Source: Mycolicibacterium tusciae JS617 (GTDB taxonomy: Bacteria; Actinomycetota; Actinomycetes; Mycobacteriales; Mycobacteriaceae). From it: a DNA stretch of 64,000 nt. The position numbers and the translations under genes are program-made. Location: contig NZ_KI912270.1 of the NCBI RefSeq assembly GCF_000243415.2, forward strand, positions 4,650,903-4,714,902. The letters are read 5' to 3'. Numbering within the stretch: the first letter of the stretch is position 1; each line of letters starts with the position of its first letter. Positions 44,955 to 53,101 of this stretch are shown here, piece after piece. The notes beneath the pieces were generated by a model. The model worked only from the letters and a program-made list of their open reading frames with translations. It was not told where the DNA came from and did no database searches.

Positions 44955-45206
44955 TCAGGCACACGGCGCGTCGGGCACCTCGGGGCCGCCCTGATCACCG
45001 TCCTGGACGGTGTCGGTGTCCGGGGCGCCCGGCTGATCCGGCGTGTCACCAGGCTCGGGTGCGTCGCACTGCTCGGAGGTCGGCTGCGGGGGCGGTCCAG
45101 CCGGGGTGGGCGTCGCATGCGCCAACGCCATGCCCGCCCCGCCGATCGTCCCCGCAGCCAGCAACGTGCCCACCGCGGCGAGCAATCTCTGTCTCGGGAT
45201 CATCAT
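44955..45206 (-). CDS. Small secreted acidic protein, paralogue of 30740-31051
   Basis: 83 residues; AAAGGAA precedes ATG 45206. Signal sequence PRQRLLAAVGTLLAAGTIGG, then a short acidic mature chain with APEPGDTPDQPGAPDTDT and VQDGDQGGPEVPDAP. It differs from its paralogue by having two Cys (EQCDAPE and PDAPCA) that could form a disulfide or dimer. It lies 138 bp upstream of the ABC-operon lipoprotein on the same strand, so the triple box at 45270 may drive the whole exporter operon. Confidence 0.8.
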   Translation of the reverse strand: MMIPRQRLLAAVGTLLAAGTIGGAGMALAHATPTPAGPPPQPTSEQCDAPEPGDTPDQPGAPDTDTVQDGDQGGPEVPDAPCA

Positions 45207-45269
45207 GGGCTGGTGATTCCTTTCCTAACGATCAGCCGCTCGGCTGGTGACCACACCCTGCTCGCCGCG

Positions 45270-45296
45270 TGCTGAAGGTTCGCTGTGCACGGCTGA
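45270..45296 (-). promoter_or_regulatory. Triple TCAGC-type regulon box upstream of 45206 and perhaps the ABC operon
   Basis: Minus strand: TCAGCC (45296-45291), N4, ACAGCG (45286-45281), N5, TCAGCA (45275-45270); 9 nt; CAGGGT as -10 (45260-45255). The start codon is 64 nt from the last box, as in the paralogous gene at 31051. Confidence 0.7.
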
Positions 45297-45610
45297 GGGC
45301 GGGCCACCGCACCGCGGGCCCCGTGGCCGTATACCGCCGACGACGACCACCGCAGAGTCGAATGCAGTCGAGCTGCAACGCAAATCGGTATTAATCGGGA
45401 CACCGTCGGCGACCGCGTAATCCCCCGGCGAAGCATCGCGCGGAGTGCAGCGCATCGGCTGTCGTCCGTTGGTAGTGTTCACGGGCCCGCGCTCGGCGCC
45501 ACGGCCGAGATCTGATCGGCCCACGCGGCACGCGCACCGGATTCGCCGATACGGCACACTCGGATGATGCTGGCCACCCCGACCGCGAAGGCATGGCCGC
45601 AACGGCAACC
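45297..45610. other. Intergenic stretch, no gene supported
   Basis: Only short contradictory frames between the small secreted protein promoter and the broken membrane-protein gene. Confidence 0.4.
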
Positions 45611-45994
45611 TTAAGCGCCGTCCCCGGTGGTCGAGCGAGTCGGGCCGAAACACGAAGACCCACAATCAACAGACCGGCCCGCCGGAGAGTCGCCCTTCTG
45701 GGCCGCACCGGCGGCAAGGCCAACCGCGACGTAGATCATTTTGTTGCCGAGCTGAACGTGCACCTGAACATCGGGTGCGGCACCAAGCCGACCCTGTAGC
45801 CACTCCCCCGCGTCCACCGTCAACGGTGTCAGCCCCGCCATCGAGACAGCCAAGGCGGAAACCAGCTAGACCAGCCGTCGCTGCGCCGCCGGCCACACTG
45901 CGCACACGACCAACAAGACTGCGGTCATAGGAGCCAGGACGACGACGAAGTGGACGAGCAGGACGTGCGCAGGCAGCCCGTCAAGGGTGGACAT
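45611..45994 (-). pseudogene. Small integral membrane protein with a premature TAG
   Basis: From ATG 45994 the frame reads MSTLDGLPAHVLLVHFVVV followed by LAPMTAVLLVVCAVWPAAQRRLV, then TAG at 45868-45866, then LVSALAVSMAGLTPLTVDAGEW, LGNKMIYVAVGLAAGAA. The H-x-x-x-x-H helix followed by a second helix and DAGEWL matches small DUF2231-type membrane proteins in which the interrupted position is Trp (VWLV), so a single TGG-to-TAG change has stopped the gene. The part after GAA also drifts from the family, so the C-terminus is probably lost. Confidence 0.78.
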
Positions 45995-46466
45995 CGTGGG
46001 TGCTCACCGTCTGCTGATCTCAGTCGCAGCGGATATCGCCGGACTGTGCTGGCGCTGCTGGTCATTCGGGCCAAGTTGTGCGGTAGGGCGGATTGCACCT
46101 ACCGCGTTATCGGTGACGGCACGTTTACCAAATCACGACCTGCAGCCTTCGCGCCGGTCGCTGAAGAAGCGCTGTGAGTGGGACCAGCCCCTGGTTTGCT
46201 TCCTGGGGACTGCAATCAGAAGACTGCGTCACACCGTATGCCCCTTCCGACGCATTGTTGGACCGAGACGGGCGAACAATTGGTGTTGGCCTCGCCCACG
46301 AACGGACTAACCAACGCTCTCGGCCGGGCTGACCTGATGGCCGCGTGGCCACCCTTCGCCATCGGAGCGGCAGCCGTAGCCGACCCAGGCCCCTGTTCCG
46401 AAGTCGGCTACATCAGTGTTCACCCTCCTCAGGACCGTCGCGAAGACGCGATGACTATCGCCGATT
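45995..46466. other. Intergenic stretch without a supported gene
   Basis: No family signature. Contains only the promoter of the gene at 46507 at its right edge. Confidence 0.4.
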
Positions 46467-46483
46467 TCAGTGTTTCTTCAGCT
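46467..46483 (+). promoter_or_regulatory. TCAGC-type regulon box upstream of 46507
   Basis: TCAGTG (46467-46472) and TCAGCT (46478-46483), period 11; 9 nt; CAGCAT as -10 (46493-46498). GTG 46507 is 24 nt from the last box: leaderless. Confidence 0.65.
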
Positions 46484-46506
46484 AGCCTCTGGCAGCATCA
46501 TCGCTG

Positions 46507-46818
46507 GTGACGGTGTCATGCACAGAGATCTCGGCGGGCCGCGTGGGCGCCATCTCGGCGGTTCTACTCATGGTGTTGGCGGTGGTGGAGACCGTTATCG
46601 GCTCCGACGTTAGTGACGACGCCTCGTACCGAGCGGGCTTCGTTGCCGCGTCCGACGCCAGTTTTGTTCGTGAGGCGATGAGCAGACCGATGGTGACGTC
46701 CACGGGGTTGTGCGAAGAATTGCTCGCACGAACGCTCAGTGCCAGCGACGCTTCGGGAATCGTCCGGCGCGACTTCGTCAACGGCTGCGCGCAGGCCATT
46801 GCAACGGTAATGGAGTAG
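46507..46818 (+). CDS. Small exported protein of unknown function
   Basis: 103 residues from GTG 46507, which fits the leaderless promoter. A hydrophobic stretch (GAISAVLLMVLAVVETVIG) acts as signal or anchor; the mature part (DDASYRAGFVAASDASFVREAM, then CEELLARTLSASDASGIVRRDFVNGC) is helical with two Cys that could pair. Mycobacteria have related small exported proteins with a C-terminal FVxGC, but I cannot name the family with confidence. Confidence 0.7.
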   Translation: MTVSCTEISAGRVGAISAVLLMVLAVVETVIGSDVSDDASYRAGFVAASDASFVREAMSRPMVTSTGLCEELLARTLSASDASGIVRRDFVNGCAQAIATVME

Positions 46819-47094
46819 CAGCAGGCCGGGCGCAGGACTATCCGACGTCTCAGAATCTGCTCGTAGTGCCCAGGCGTCGATGTCGCGATCAACTCAGTGT
46901 AGGACTGCGCCTGGTTCTGGTCAGCGTGAAGTTGATCGAACCGCAGAGGGTATCGCCAGGGTGCCGCAGCAGCCGGCTTGGGCGACTACGTCGACGGCGG
47001 TGGCGGGACGCCAGGCCCATTCGTCATCGCGGAGGTGGACCCGGAAAGGTGTCCCGGTGGTCGGGTCAGCGGAGGTGATGGCGCCTTCGTGCCA

Positions 47095-48020
47095 TCACCT
47101 ACGGGATGCCGAGCGCGTCGATCGCACATATTGCTGCGATCGGCGGGTAGCCGATGGGGACTCTGTGGCCGGTGGGTAGTCGCGAAACCGCAGGGACTCG
47201 GCCATGCTGATTCCCGTGGCTCCACGGAAAGTGTCGGCGGGAGTCGCACCGAGCTTGTCTCCAACCTTCCCCGCCCACGGCTGGTACCAAGACTCGTGGG
47301 CCATGCACTTCATGTGCTCGGGCAACCGAGCGGCGTTGAACATCATCGACGCCGCTTCGTCCACCGCCATCTCGTTGGCGAACGCTACGAGCCCGTCTTC
47401 GGACATGGAGCGCATCTCGGCGTCGACCTGGTGAATGTCCATCGCGTTGAACCGAGCAGCCAAGCCGCTCGGGGTGTCGTGGCCCTCGTTCAACGACACC
47501 AACAGTTGGAGTAGAGCATCGTCGTCCTGGATACCGAACCGCGGTACCTCGCCGACTTCGATGATCTCCCGCATTAGCCGGACCATCGTCTGCGGCGGCG
47601 CCAGCCGATGCCCAGCCGCAAGCTGCTGCCGCACCTGCTCACACCACTGCGAATCCACGATGCGCCAAGAGGCAACGTCGGCGCACTGCTGAGCATCGCC
47701 GCATCGAGTTCGGCTTGCATCTCACCCAGCGCTACCAGCACTTCCTTGCTGTCGATACCCGAGAGCAGCGCACGGCGTTGCTCTCGATCGAGCGGGACCA
47801 GATCCGCGGATGTCGCGGTGATCGTGTTCCGCGCCATCCCGTGCATCGCCTCCACGACACGCCGCACCCCGACAGGGAGGTCACTCATGTCAGGCAGCTC
47901 CATTGCCGCGGGTTGAACGCTGGGCCTGTCCGAAGGCGTAGCTGTACTGCGCCCTGATTGCTTTGACCGCTTCGCGGTCCGCCGCTGGAGTCGTGCACGA
48001 TTCTCCTGCCGCTTCATCAT
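47095..48020 (-). pseudogene. Hypothetical cytoplasmic protein, frameshifted
   Basis: Two long minus-strand frames overlap and together make one protein. 48020-47670 gives a basic N-terminus then MELPDMSDLPVGVRRVVEAM, REQRRALLSGIDSKEVLVAL and GEMQAELD. The continuation in the other frame gives QCADVASWRIVDSQWCEQV, MVRLMREIIEVGEVPRFGIQ, DDALLQLLVSLNEGHD, DAEMRSMSEDGLVAFANEMA and WAGKVGDKLGATPADTF. The frame changes near 47690. I do not recognise the family; the helical, soluble character and position among mobile-element debris suggest a phage or island gene. Confidence 0.6.
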
Positions 48021-48243
48021 GACCGTTGATAGTCGCAGTAAGAATCGACATTGATTTCGTTAAACGGGTTCGGGTGAGAATGCGCTTGCTCGTGCGCCGC
48101 TGGTGACGACCCACGCTCTGACTGACGCCCTGCTGGGTTGTCTTCCACTTGATTTGTCTCACTAGCGACGTGCGGGCAAGCACGACCGACGGCCCCGGTA
48201 GGGCGGACATGACTTAATCAGGAGCCTGTCCGCTGCCTCATCG

Positions 48244-48790
48244 ATGTCTTGTCTGCCCCCCTACCGGGTTGTCACCCACCCACAGGCTTCACCGCACGGC
48301 GAGGACACCACCATCGCGACATCCCCACGCCGAGTCGTCATCGGCGCCGACACCCACCCCGATACCGTTCATCTGGCCGCGATCACCGATACCGGTCAAC
48401 TGCTCGGTGATGCTGAGTTCCGCACCAACCCCACCGGTTACTGGGCCGCGATCTGCTGGGCGCGCAGCTTCGGTGAAATCGTGTCGGTAGGCGTGGAGGG
48501 CACCAGCAGCTAGGGCGCTGGATCGACGCAGGCATTGCAGGCCAGCGACATTCACGTCGTCGAGGTCTAGAGGTCGAACGCATTGCCTCGACCGCACCCC
48601 CCTCCGGCGGACAATTTTCTCACCTCTTCTGCCCGGTGCGGTCTGGCGACGATTCGCCCGGGATCGGCTCCTAGACGGGCTCGCACATCGCCGAGCCATC
48701 GCCACGATGGCTCCCCTATACGGCGACACGCCCCGAGGCGGCCTGCTGATCGCCGAGCAAACATCCCTCCGGCGGTGCTTCAGCTACTCC
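48244..48790 (+). pseudogene. IS110-family transposase, N-terminal remnant
   Basis: RRVVIGADTHPDTVHLAAITDTG and VSVGVEGTSS correspond to the first Asp and the Glu of the DEDD RuvC-like catalytic domain of IS110-type transposases. The frame stops at TAG 48511-48513 where the family continues with YGA. Later fragments (ALQASDIHVVEV, then RFARDRLLDGLAHRRAIA in another frame) can be followed to about 48790. The C-terminal Tnp_20 domain is absent. Confidence 0.78.
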
Positions 48791-48832
48791 TGCGGCACGC
48801 AATCTAACTAGAACAGGCCGAGCGCTACCGCA

Positions 48833-49734
48833 TCAACTCGGCGGGTTCAGCAGCTCCCTGCAGGAATGCACCCGGTCGAGCACGTCGTCGAATGTCGGAG
48901 CATCGGTGCCGTAGTAAAGCTCGCCCATCGCCTTGTCGTGTTCCGTGCGTAGACCGGCCGCGAATTCACCAGCGGGGTCGAACGCCGCAGAGGCCGCGAA
49001 TCCCCCATCCGGCACCGGCTGGTCGGCGCCGAAGTTCTCCGACACCTCGAACACGCTCTGCAGGATTTCACCGACCTGCACTGTGTCGCTGAGTAGTTCG
49101 GTGACCAATGAGTTGCCGAGCAGCGCCCATAGGTCGTAGAACTGGCGCCCGATCCGGGGCCATCCGGCGGGGTGTCGCGCCGGTCCGGGTCGACCACGAA
49201 GTTGTTGACCCGCAACAGTTTCTCGATGAGCGTCCGGCCCGGGTGCAAGATCGTTGCGGCGAAAGGTGTCAGGTCGTCCCATTCGCCGTCGACTGCCCCG
49301 TTCAGCTCGCGAGACAGTAGCGGTTCGATGGTTGCGTCTAGCGCCGGCCTCGGGCCTCCGGTCTGACCCAGCCCGATGTAAACCGACTTCGGGTCGGCGA
49401 GTCCGCCGGAGACGTCGCTGTGTTCTAGCGGCAGGTCCAGGTAGGCCCTGCTGTGCAGGGTGCCGAGGTCACCGCCGGACTTCCTGCCGGTGCACGTCCC
49501 GCCGGTTGTCGACGCCGCGGCCTCCAGCATCGCCTTCAGTGCCTTCCTGGCGGCCCTCTCCGACGGATACTCCCCGACCACGAGAAGATCGAGGTCTTCG
49601 GAGAAACGCTGAATGATCCGTAACTTCTCCAGGCTGGTGCCGCCCTTGAACACGACCTCCTCGCGGTGGGTGGCGACGATCGTGCGCAACACCTCGCAGA
49701 TCCAGTAGTCCTTTTCCACCGCCAAGGGCTGCAC
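48833..49734 (-). pseudogene. AbiEii-type nucleotidyltransferase toxin, frameshifted
   Basis: The first frame gives VEKDYWICEVLRTIVATHREE, VVFKGGTSLEKLRIIQRFSEDLDLLVV (the nucleotidyltransferase motif GGTSL...FSEDLDL) and LIEKLLRVNNFVVDPDR. After a one-base shift near 49165 the rest is in the next frame: GWPRIGRQFYDLWALLGN, LQSVFEVSENFGADQPVP, EHDKAMGELYYG. AbiEii proteins are toxins of type IV abortive-infection toxin-antitoxin systems and transfer nucleotides to RNA. No good start codon precedes the GTG at 49734, so the 5' end may be damaged too. The antitoxin gene lies directly upstream and is also broken. Confidence 0.85.
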
Positions 49735-49807
49735 GCCGATGCCCTCAGCAGCAGCGCTGATCGTCGCGGTGCAGACTTCCGGATCGTCTTCGCGCCAGAG
49801 CGCCAGT

Positions 49808-50499
49808 CTCAGGCAGCTAGCAGACCGGCAAGATCCTTGGACTCGGTGCGCGGATCAGCCGCGGGCACCTCGTCGGCAAGGGTCGCCAACCGGCACTGCG
49901 CAGCAGGTAGCGCAGCCGCGCCCGCGCCGAACCCGGCTCGGCACCACTGGCACCGGCCAGTCGAGCAGGGTCGATGCTTCCCGACTGAATGACGCTCGCC
50001 AGCCGGCTCATGGCCTCGCGTGGGCTGGTTTCGATCACCTGGTTCCAGCCGTCGAGCACTTCCAGTGCCGCCACGTCGGTGGGGCTCAGCGCATGCTCGG
50101 CACGGCTGCGCCGCGACGAGCGGTTCACGAAGTGCACCGTGTCGCCATCGCTCGGCGGACGGGCGGGCACGGCATATTGGGCCCGTCGCGGAATCTGGGT
50201 GGAACAGCCGCAGCGCGTTGGCAGCCGAAAGCCCGGCGGGGCCGATGCCCTTGCGGTTCGTCAGCTCGGCGGCCAGCGCGTCAGACGACGGTGGGGGCCA
50301 TACCCAGCGGTGTCTTGATGCCGCGCCAGTACAGCCCTTTACGGATGTGGCGCAGCTCCCCTTGGGTCACCAGATCGGCGAGCAGATGCTGCGCGGTCGA
50401 GGGCGGTGCGTCGATGTCGGCCGTCCAGAACCGGTTATGAGAACTCAGCAGGGATCGCCGGGCGGCTTGCGAGCCGCGCCGGTCATGGCGAGTGTTCAT
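49808..50499 (-). pseudogene. AbiEi-type antitoxin/regulator, frameshifted
   Basis: ATG 50499 is preceded by AGAAGGAGG at 9-nt spacing. The N-terminal winged-helix part (ARRSLLSSHNRFWTADIDAPP, STAQHLLADLVTQGELRHIRKGLYWRG) is typical of AbiEi. The frame is lost near 50290 and the protein continues as LTNRKGIGPAGLSAANALR-like sequence and then DGDTVHFVNRSSRRSRAEHA, LSPTDVAALEVLDGW, PREAMSRLASVIQSGSIDPARL in another frame. A further shift near 49890 leads to a stop around 49808. Intact AbiEi represses the operon and neutralises AbiEii. Confidence 0.8.
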
Positions 50500-50504
50500 C
50501 GACA

Positions 50505-51434
50505 TTCACCTCCTTCTCTGCAACACGATACGAGATTCTTCCGAAATGCACCCCCGGGGAGCCAGCATGAGGCCATCTACCTCGGCGCAGGTCAGATGCT
50601 TGAAGCGCAACAGACTGGTGTGCCCTTTAAGGTCTCACCGGTGCGTAGGGGTGGCGTGACACGTCGTTCGAATCATCGAGAGGTCATACGAGACCGATCT
50701 CAATTTTCTAGCACGTACTGCCCGTTCGCCTCCGCCCTGGGCCGCCGAGGGGCACTCACCTACGCCCCGCGCTGTGCGCAGGTATCGGAGAGATACCGGG
50801 TCCTCGCCTAGGTTGCGCGACCGCAACCCGCCGCAGCCAAGCCGTGGCGCGATGATTGCGTACCGATTCGATTGCTTCGCAACACATTACGAAAATCGAA
50901 CGCCGAGTTCCGAGGTCTTGTGCAGACGCGGGCGACAGATTCGCCAACGGGGGCATGGCGTCTGCTTCGGTATTATCGACTACACCGACTTGAGGCTGCC
51001 GAACACGGTCAAGATTGCGGCACCGGATCCGGGCTCTATGTACCTACTACGTAGATAAGCGCACCGTGTCATGGCGTCCGAGCCCTGCCTTCCACCAGAA
51101 AGCCTCCCCGAAGGTCATCGAAAGTGCCCAGATATTTTGCGATCGGGCTCGTGGTCCGAGCAATCATCGACGCAGCCGGCTAGGACGTCGCACCTGCCGA
51201 CGACGTGATCGCAGTCGCCGCCACGGCATCAGCGGTCGCCTTGGGGAACGCCGTCGTTTTCAGCGGTGCAGCATCAGACCCCACTTACCGACCGCTGCTT
51301 CTGCGTCGACTCTCTGTGCGCTTCGGCTCTCGCGGCCATTGTGGTGTCGGAGACGATGACGGAGGCATCTCGGTGCGGTTGAGATGTGGTGTCGCTTCCT
51401 CATCGTTCGGGCTGGCGATGTCATCATCGTTCGA
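50505..51434. other. Long non-coding or degraded stretch
   Basis: About 930 bp with only short overlapping frames. It holds one ATCTACGTA-type site (51044-51056). A frame at 51205-51438 (VIAVAATASAVALGNAVVFSG) looks like the tail of a helical domain but has no upstream continuation. Confidence 0.35.
51044..51056 (-). promoter_or_regulatory. ATCTACGTA-type site (candidate BlaI/CopY operator)
   Basis: The plus strand reads CTACTACGTAGAT; the minus strand contains ATCTACGTA, a 9-mer also present upstream of blaI and between 62597 and 62712. The nearest plus-strand gene starts about 380 nt downstream, so the target is uncertain. Confidence 0.4.
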
Positions 51435-52124
51435 GTGACACCCAAAGTAGCGAAGAAGACCGACATCAGGCTGGCCGCTCGCCTCGCGGCGATCTCTTCG
51501 TTCGGCGCAGCGGTGATTCACTTCGCCGTCATGCCGACGCACTGGCAACAGTGGACCCCCTCGGGTCTTTTCTTCGCCTCAATCGCTATGACTCAACTCG
51601 TCTGGGCTCTCGTGGTGCGGGTTCGGCCGACAGTGGCAGTGCTGGCCGCTGGGATAGTGGCCAACGCTGGCGCCGCCGCGCTTTGGGCTTTGTCTCGTAC
51701 AGTGGGCGCGCCCTTCGGCCCGCACGCCGGTGAACCCGAAGTCGTAGGGGCCGCCGGCCTCTGCGCACTTCTGCTCGAGTGCTACGTCGTCATGGGAGCG
51801 GCCTGGGTGTGGTATCGAGGCCAGCGGACAGAACCGATATCGGGTTTCGGAAACGCGATCGTGCTTGGTGGGGCCAGCGCCGTGATCGCGGCGGCGGCGA
51901 CGGTGGGAGTGGCTTCCGGCTTGATCAACGACCACCACGCGCCGGTTAGCGCAGACCATAATTCCCACGTGCCGGTAAGCGGCCATGAAGATGGCCATAG
52001 TAATACGGAACCGGTCGCACCCCTTAATGCCGAGGTGACTCCGCCGCCCACTGCACCGGCGCCTGCCGAAACTGAGCCTTCGGCCACCGATCTTTCGCAC
52101 GGGCCTGACGTAGATCACCACTAG
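51435..52124 (+). CDS. Membrane protein with His/Pro-rich C-terminal tail
   Basis: 229 residues from GTG 51435. Four or five transmembrane helices (AAISSFGAAVIHFAVMPTHW, LFFASIAMTQLVWALVV, VAVLAAGIVANAGAAALWAL, LCALLLECYVVMGAAWVWY, AIVLGGASAVIAAAATVGVA). His residues in HFAVMPTHW and a hydrophilic tail rich in His, Asp, Glu and Pro (NDHHAPVSADHNSHVPVSGH and DVDHH at the end) suggest metal binding outside the membrane. No named family recognised. It opens the 51-64 kb module that contains CopC-CopD. Confidence 0.75.
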   Translation: MTPKVAKKTDIRLAARLAAISSFGAAVIHFAVMPTHWQQWTPSGLFFASIAMTQLVWALVVRVRPTVAVLAAGIVANAGAAALWALSRTVGAPFGPHAGEPEVVGAAGLCALLLECYVVMGAAWVWYRGQRTEPISGFGNAIVLGGASAVIAAAATVGVASGLINDHHAPVSADHNSHVPVSGHEDGHSNTEPVAPLNAEVTPPPTAPAPAETEPSATDLSHGPDVDHH

Positions 52125-52189
52125 AGCCACTGACCCCACCTGATCGCTCGCGATATCTGCCCGCAATTGGCAAACACGAGGCCGCCGGT

Positions 52190-52378
52190 GTGTTCTTGGC
52201 CGCTGCTTGTTCTCAAACCTCGCGTGAACTAACCTACGTCGGCTCCGACGGACCGCCGCTCTACGCCACCGTCACGGGCGAAGGCATGTGCCGGGCTCTG
52301 AGCACCGTCGAAAACATGGGCCAGGCGTTCGCCCCCTCAATCCGTGACTTCCTCAAGAGATTGCCTTCCAGTCAGTAG
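52190..52378 (+). CDS. Short ORF of doubtful reality
   Basis: 62 codons (LTYVGSDGPPLYATVTGEG, then AFAPSIRDFLKRLP). GTG 52190 has no ribosome binding site. The content looks like the end of a larger soluble protein whose start is missing. Listed only because nothing else occupies the gap. Confidence 0.2.
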   Translation: MFLAAACSQTSRELTYVGSDGPPLYATVTGEGMCRALSTVENMGQAFAPSIRDFLKRLPSSQ

Positions 52379-52466
52379 CCGGGTTTCTGTGCCGTCGGTC
52401 CAGACCATCAAGATGCATTGGAGCACAACACATTTCGGCGTGGCGCGATGATGACATGTGCCGCAA

Positions 52467-53069
52467 TCAGGTCTTACCTGCGGCCAATCCGTGCAGGGCC
52501 AACCCAATGACGCTGCGGCGCGCGGCTTCTGTGTCCCAGTGGTGACTGGCGCGCAGGTGGATATAGCCCCAGCCGACCATGTTGAACAGGACGGTCGCGG
52601 TCACAGTTTCGGGCACATGGCGCAGGGTTCCATCGGCAGCACCGTCGATGAGGAGGCGTTCGAACGGCTCCGCGAAAACATCGACGGTCAGCGCATCCGG
52701 GCCCGGCCGGTGGAAGACCTCGCCGTGCGCGAGGAACATTCCCGCGAGCAAGGGAAGGTATTCGTCTGCGGCCGCGCACATCGCCTCCAGTGCGGCCTCT
52801 AGCCGTTCCGCCGCGGTTCCGCGTCCGGTGATCGCGGGCCATATCGCGTTGCGAAACGTCTGGGCTGCGCGTGCAGTCAGCGCTGCGACGAGTTGCTCTC
52901 GTGTGACGTCCCGACGGTAGATCGTCGCCCGCGACAGTCCGGCCTCGGCCGCGATCCGCTCTCGCGTCGTCTCCGTCAGGCCCCATCGAGCGATCGCCGC
53001 GGCGGTCGCGTCGATAAGCCGAGGATCAACCTCAGCGGAGTTCCCCGGCTTCTCTTGACTCTTAGCCAC
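52467..53069 (-). CDS. TetR/AcrR-family transcriptional regulator
   Basis: 200 residues. N-terminal HTH: LIDATAAAIARWGLTETTRE followed by RIAAEAGLSRATIYRRDVTREQL, with the usual recognition helix SRATIYR. The C-terminal ligand domain is divergent as expected. It is transcribed away from the membrane protein at 53090 with only 20 bp between starts; an 18-bp palindrome in that gap is the likely operator, implying control of both genes. Confidence 0.93.
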   Translation of the reverse strand: MAKSQEKPGNSAEVDPRLIDATAAAIARWGLTETTRERIAAEAGLSRATIYRRDVTREQLVAALTARAAQTFRNAIWPAITGRGTAAERLEAALEAMCAAADEYLPLLAGMFLAHGEVFHRPGPDALTVDVFAEPFERLLIDGAADGTLRHVPETVTATVLFNMVGWGYIHLRASHHWDTEAARRSVIGLALHGLAAGKT

Positions 53070-53083
53070 ATGAACATCATATT

Positions 53084-53101
53084 TGAGACATGCAAGTCTC
53101 A
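53084..53101. promoter_or_regulatory. Palindrome between divergent TetR and membrane-protein genes (probable TetR operator)
   Basis: TGAGAC-ATGCAA-GTCTCA is an exact 6-bp dyad around a 6-bp centre. It overlaps the annotated ATG at 53090, so either the membrane-protein mRNA is leaderless from inside the operator or translation begins at GTG 53105. Confidence 0.7.

Noticed and set aside
1656..45868. Two in-frame TAG codons at conserved Trp positions as possible stop-codon recoding
   Set aside because: Both genes carry other lesions or drift, many intact genes in the window end with TAG or use TGG normally, so ordinary nonsense mutation is simpler.
51240..51275. TCAGCG...TCAGAC pair as a further member of the TCAGC regulon
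   Set aside because: The spacing is 14 nt instead of 10-11 and no NANNNT lies at the right distance.
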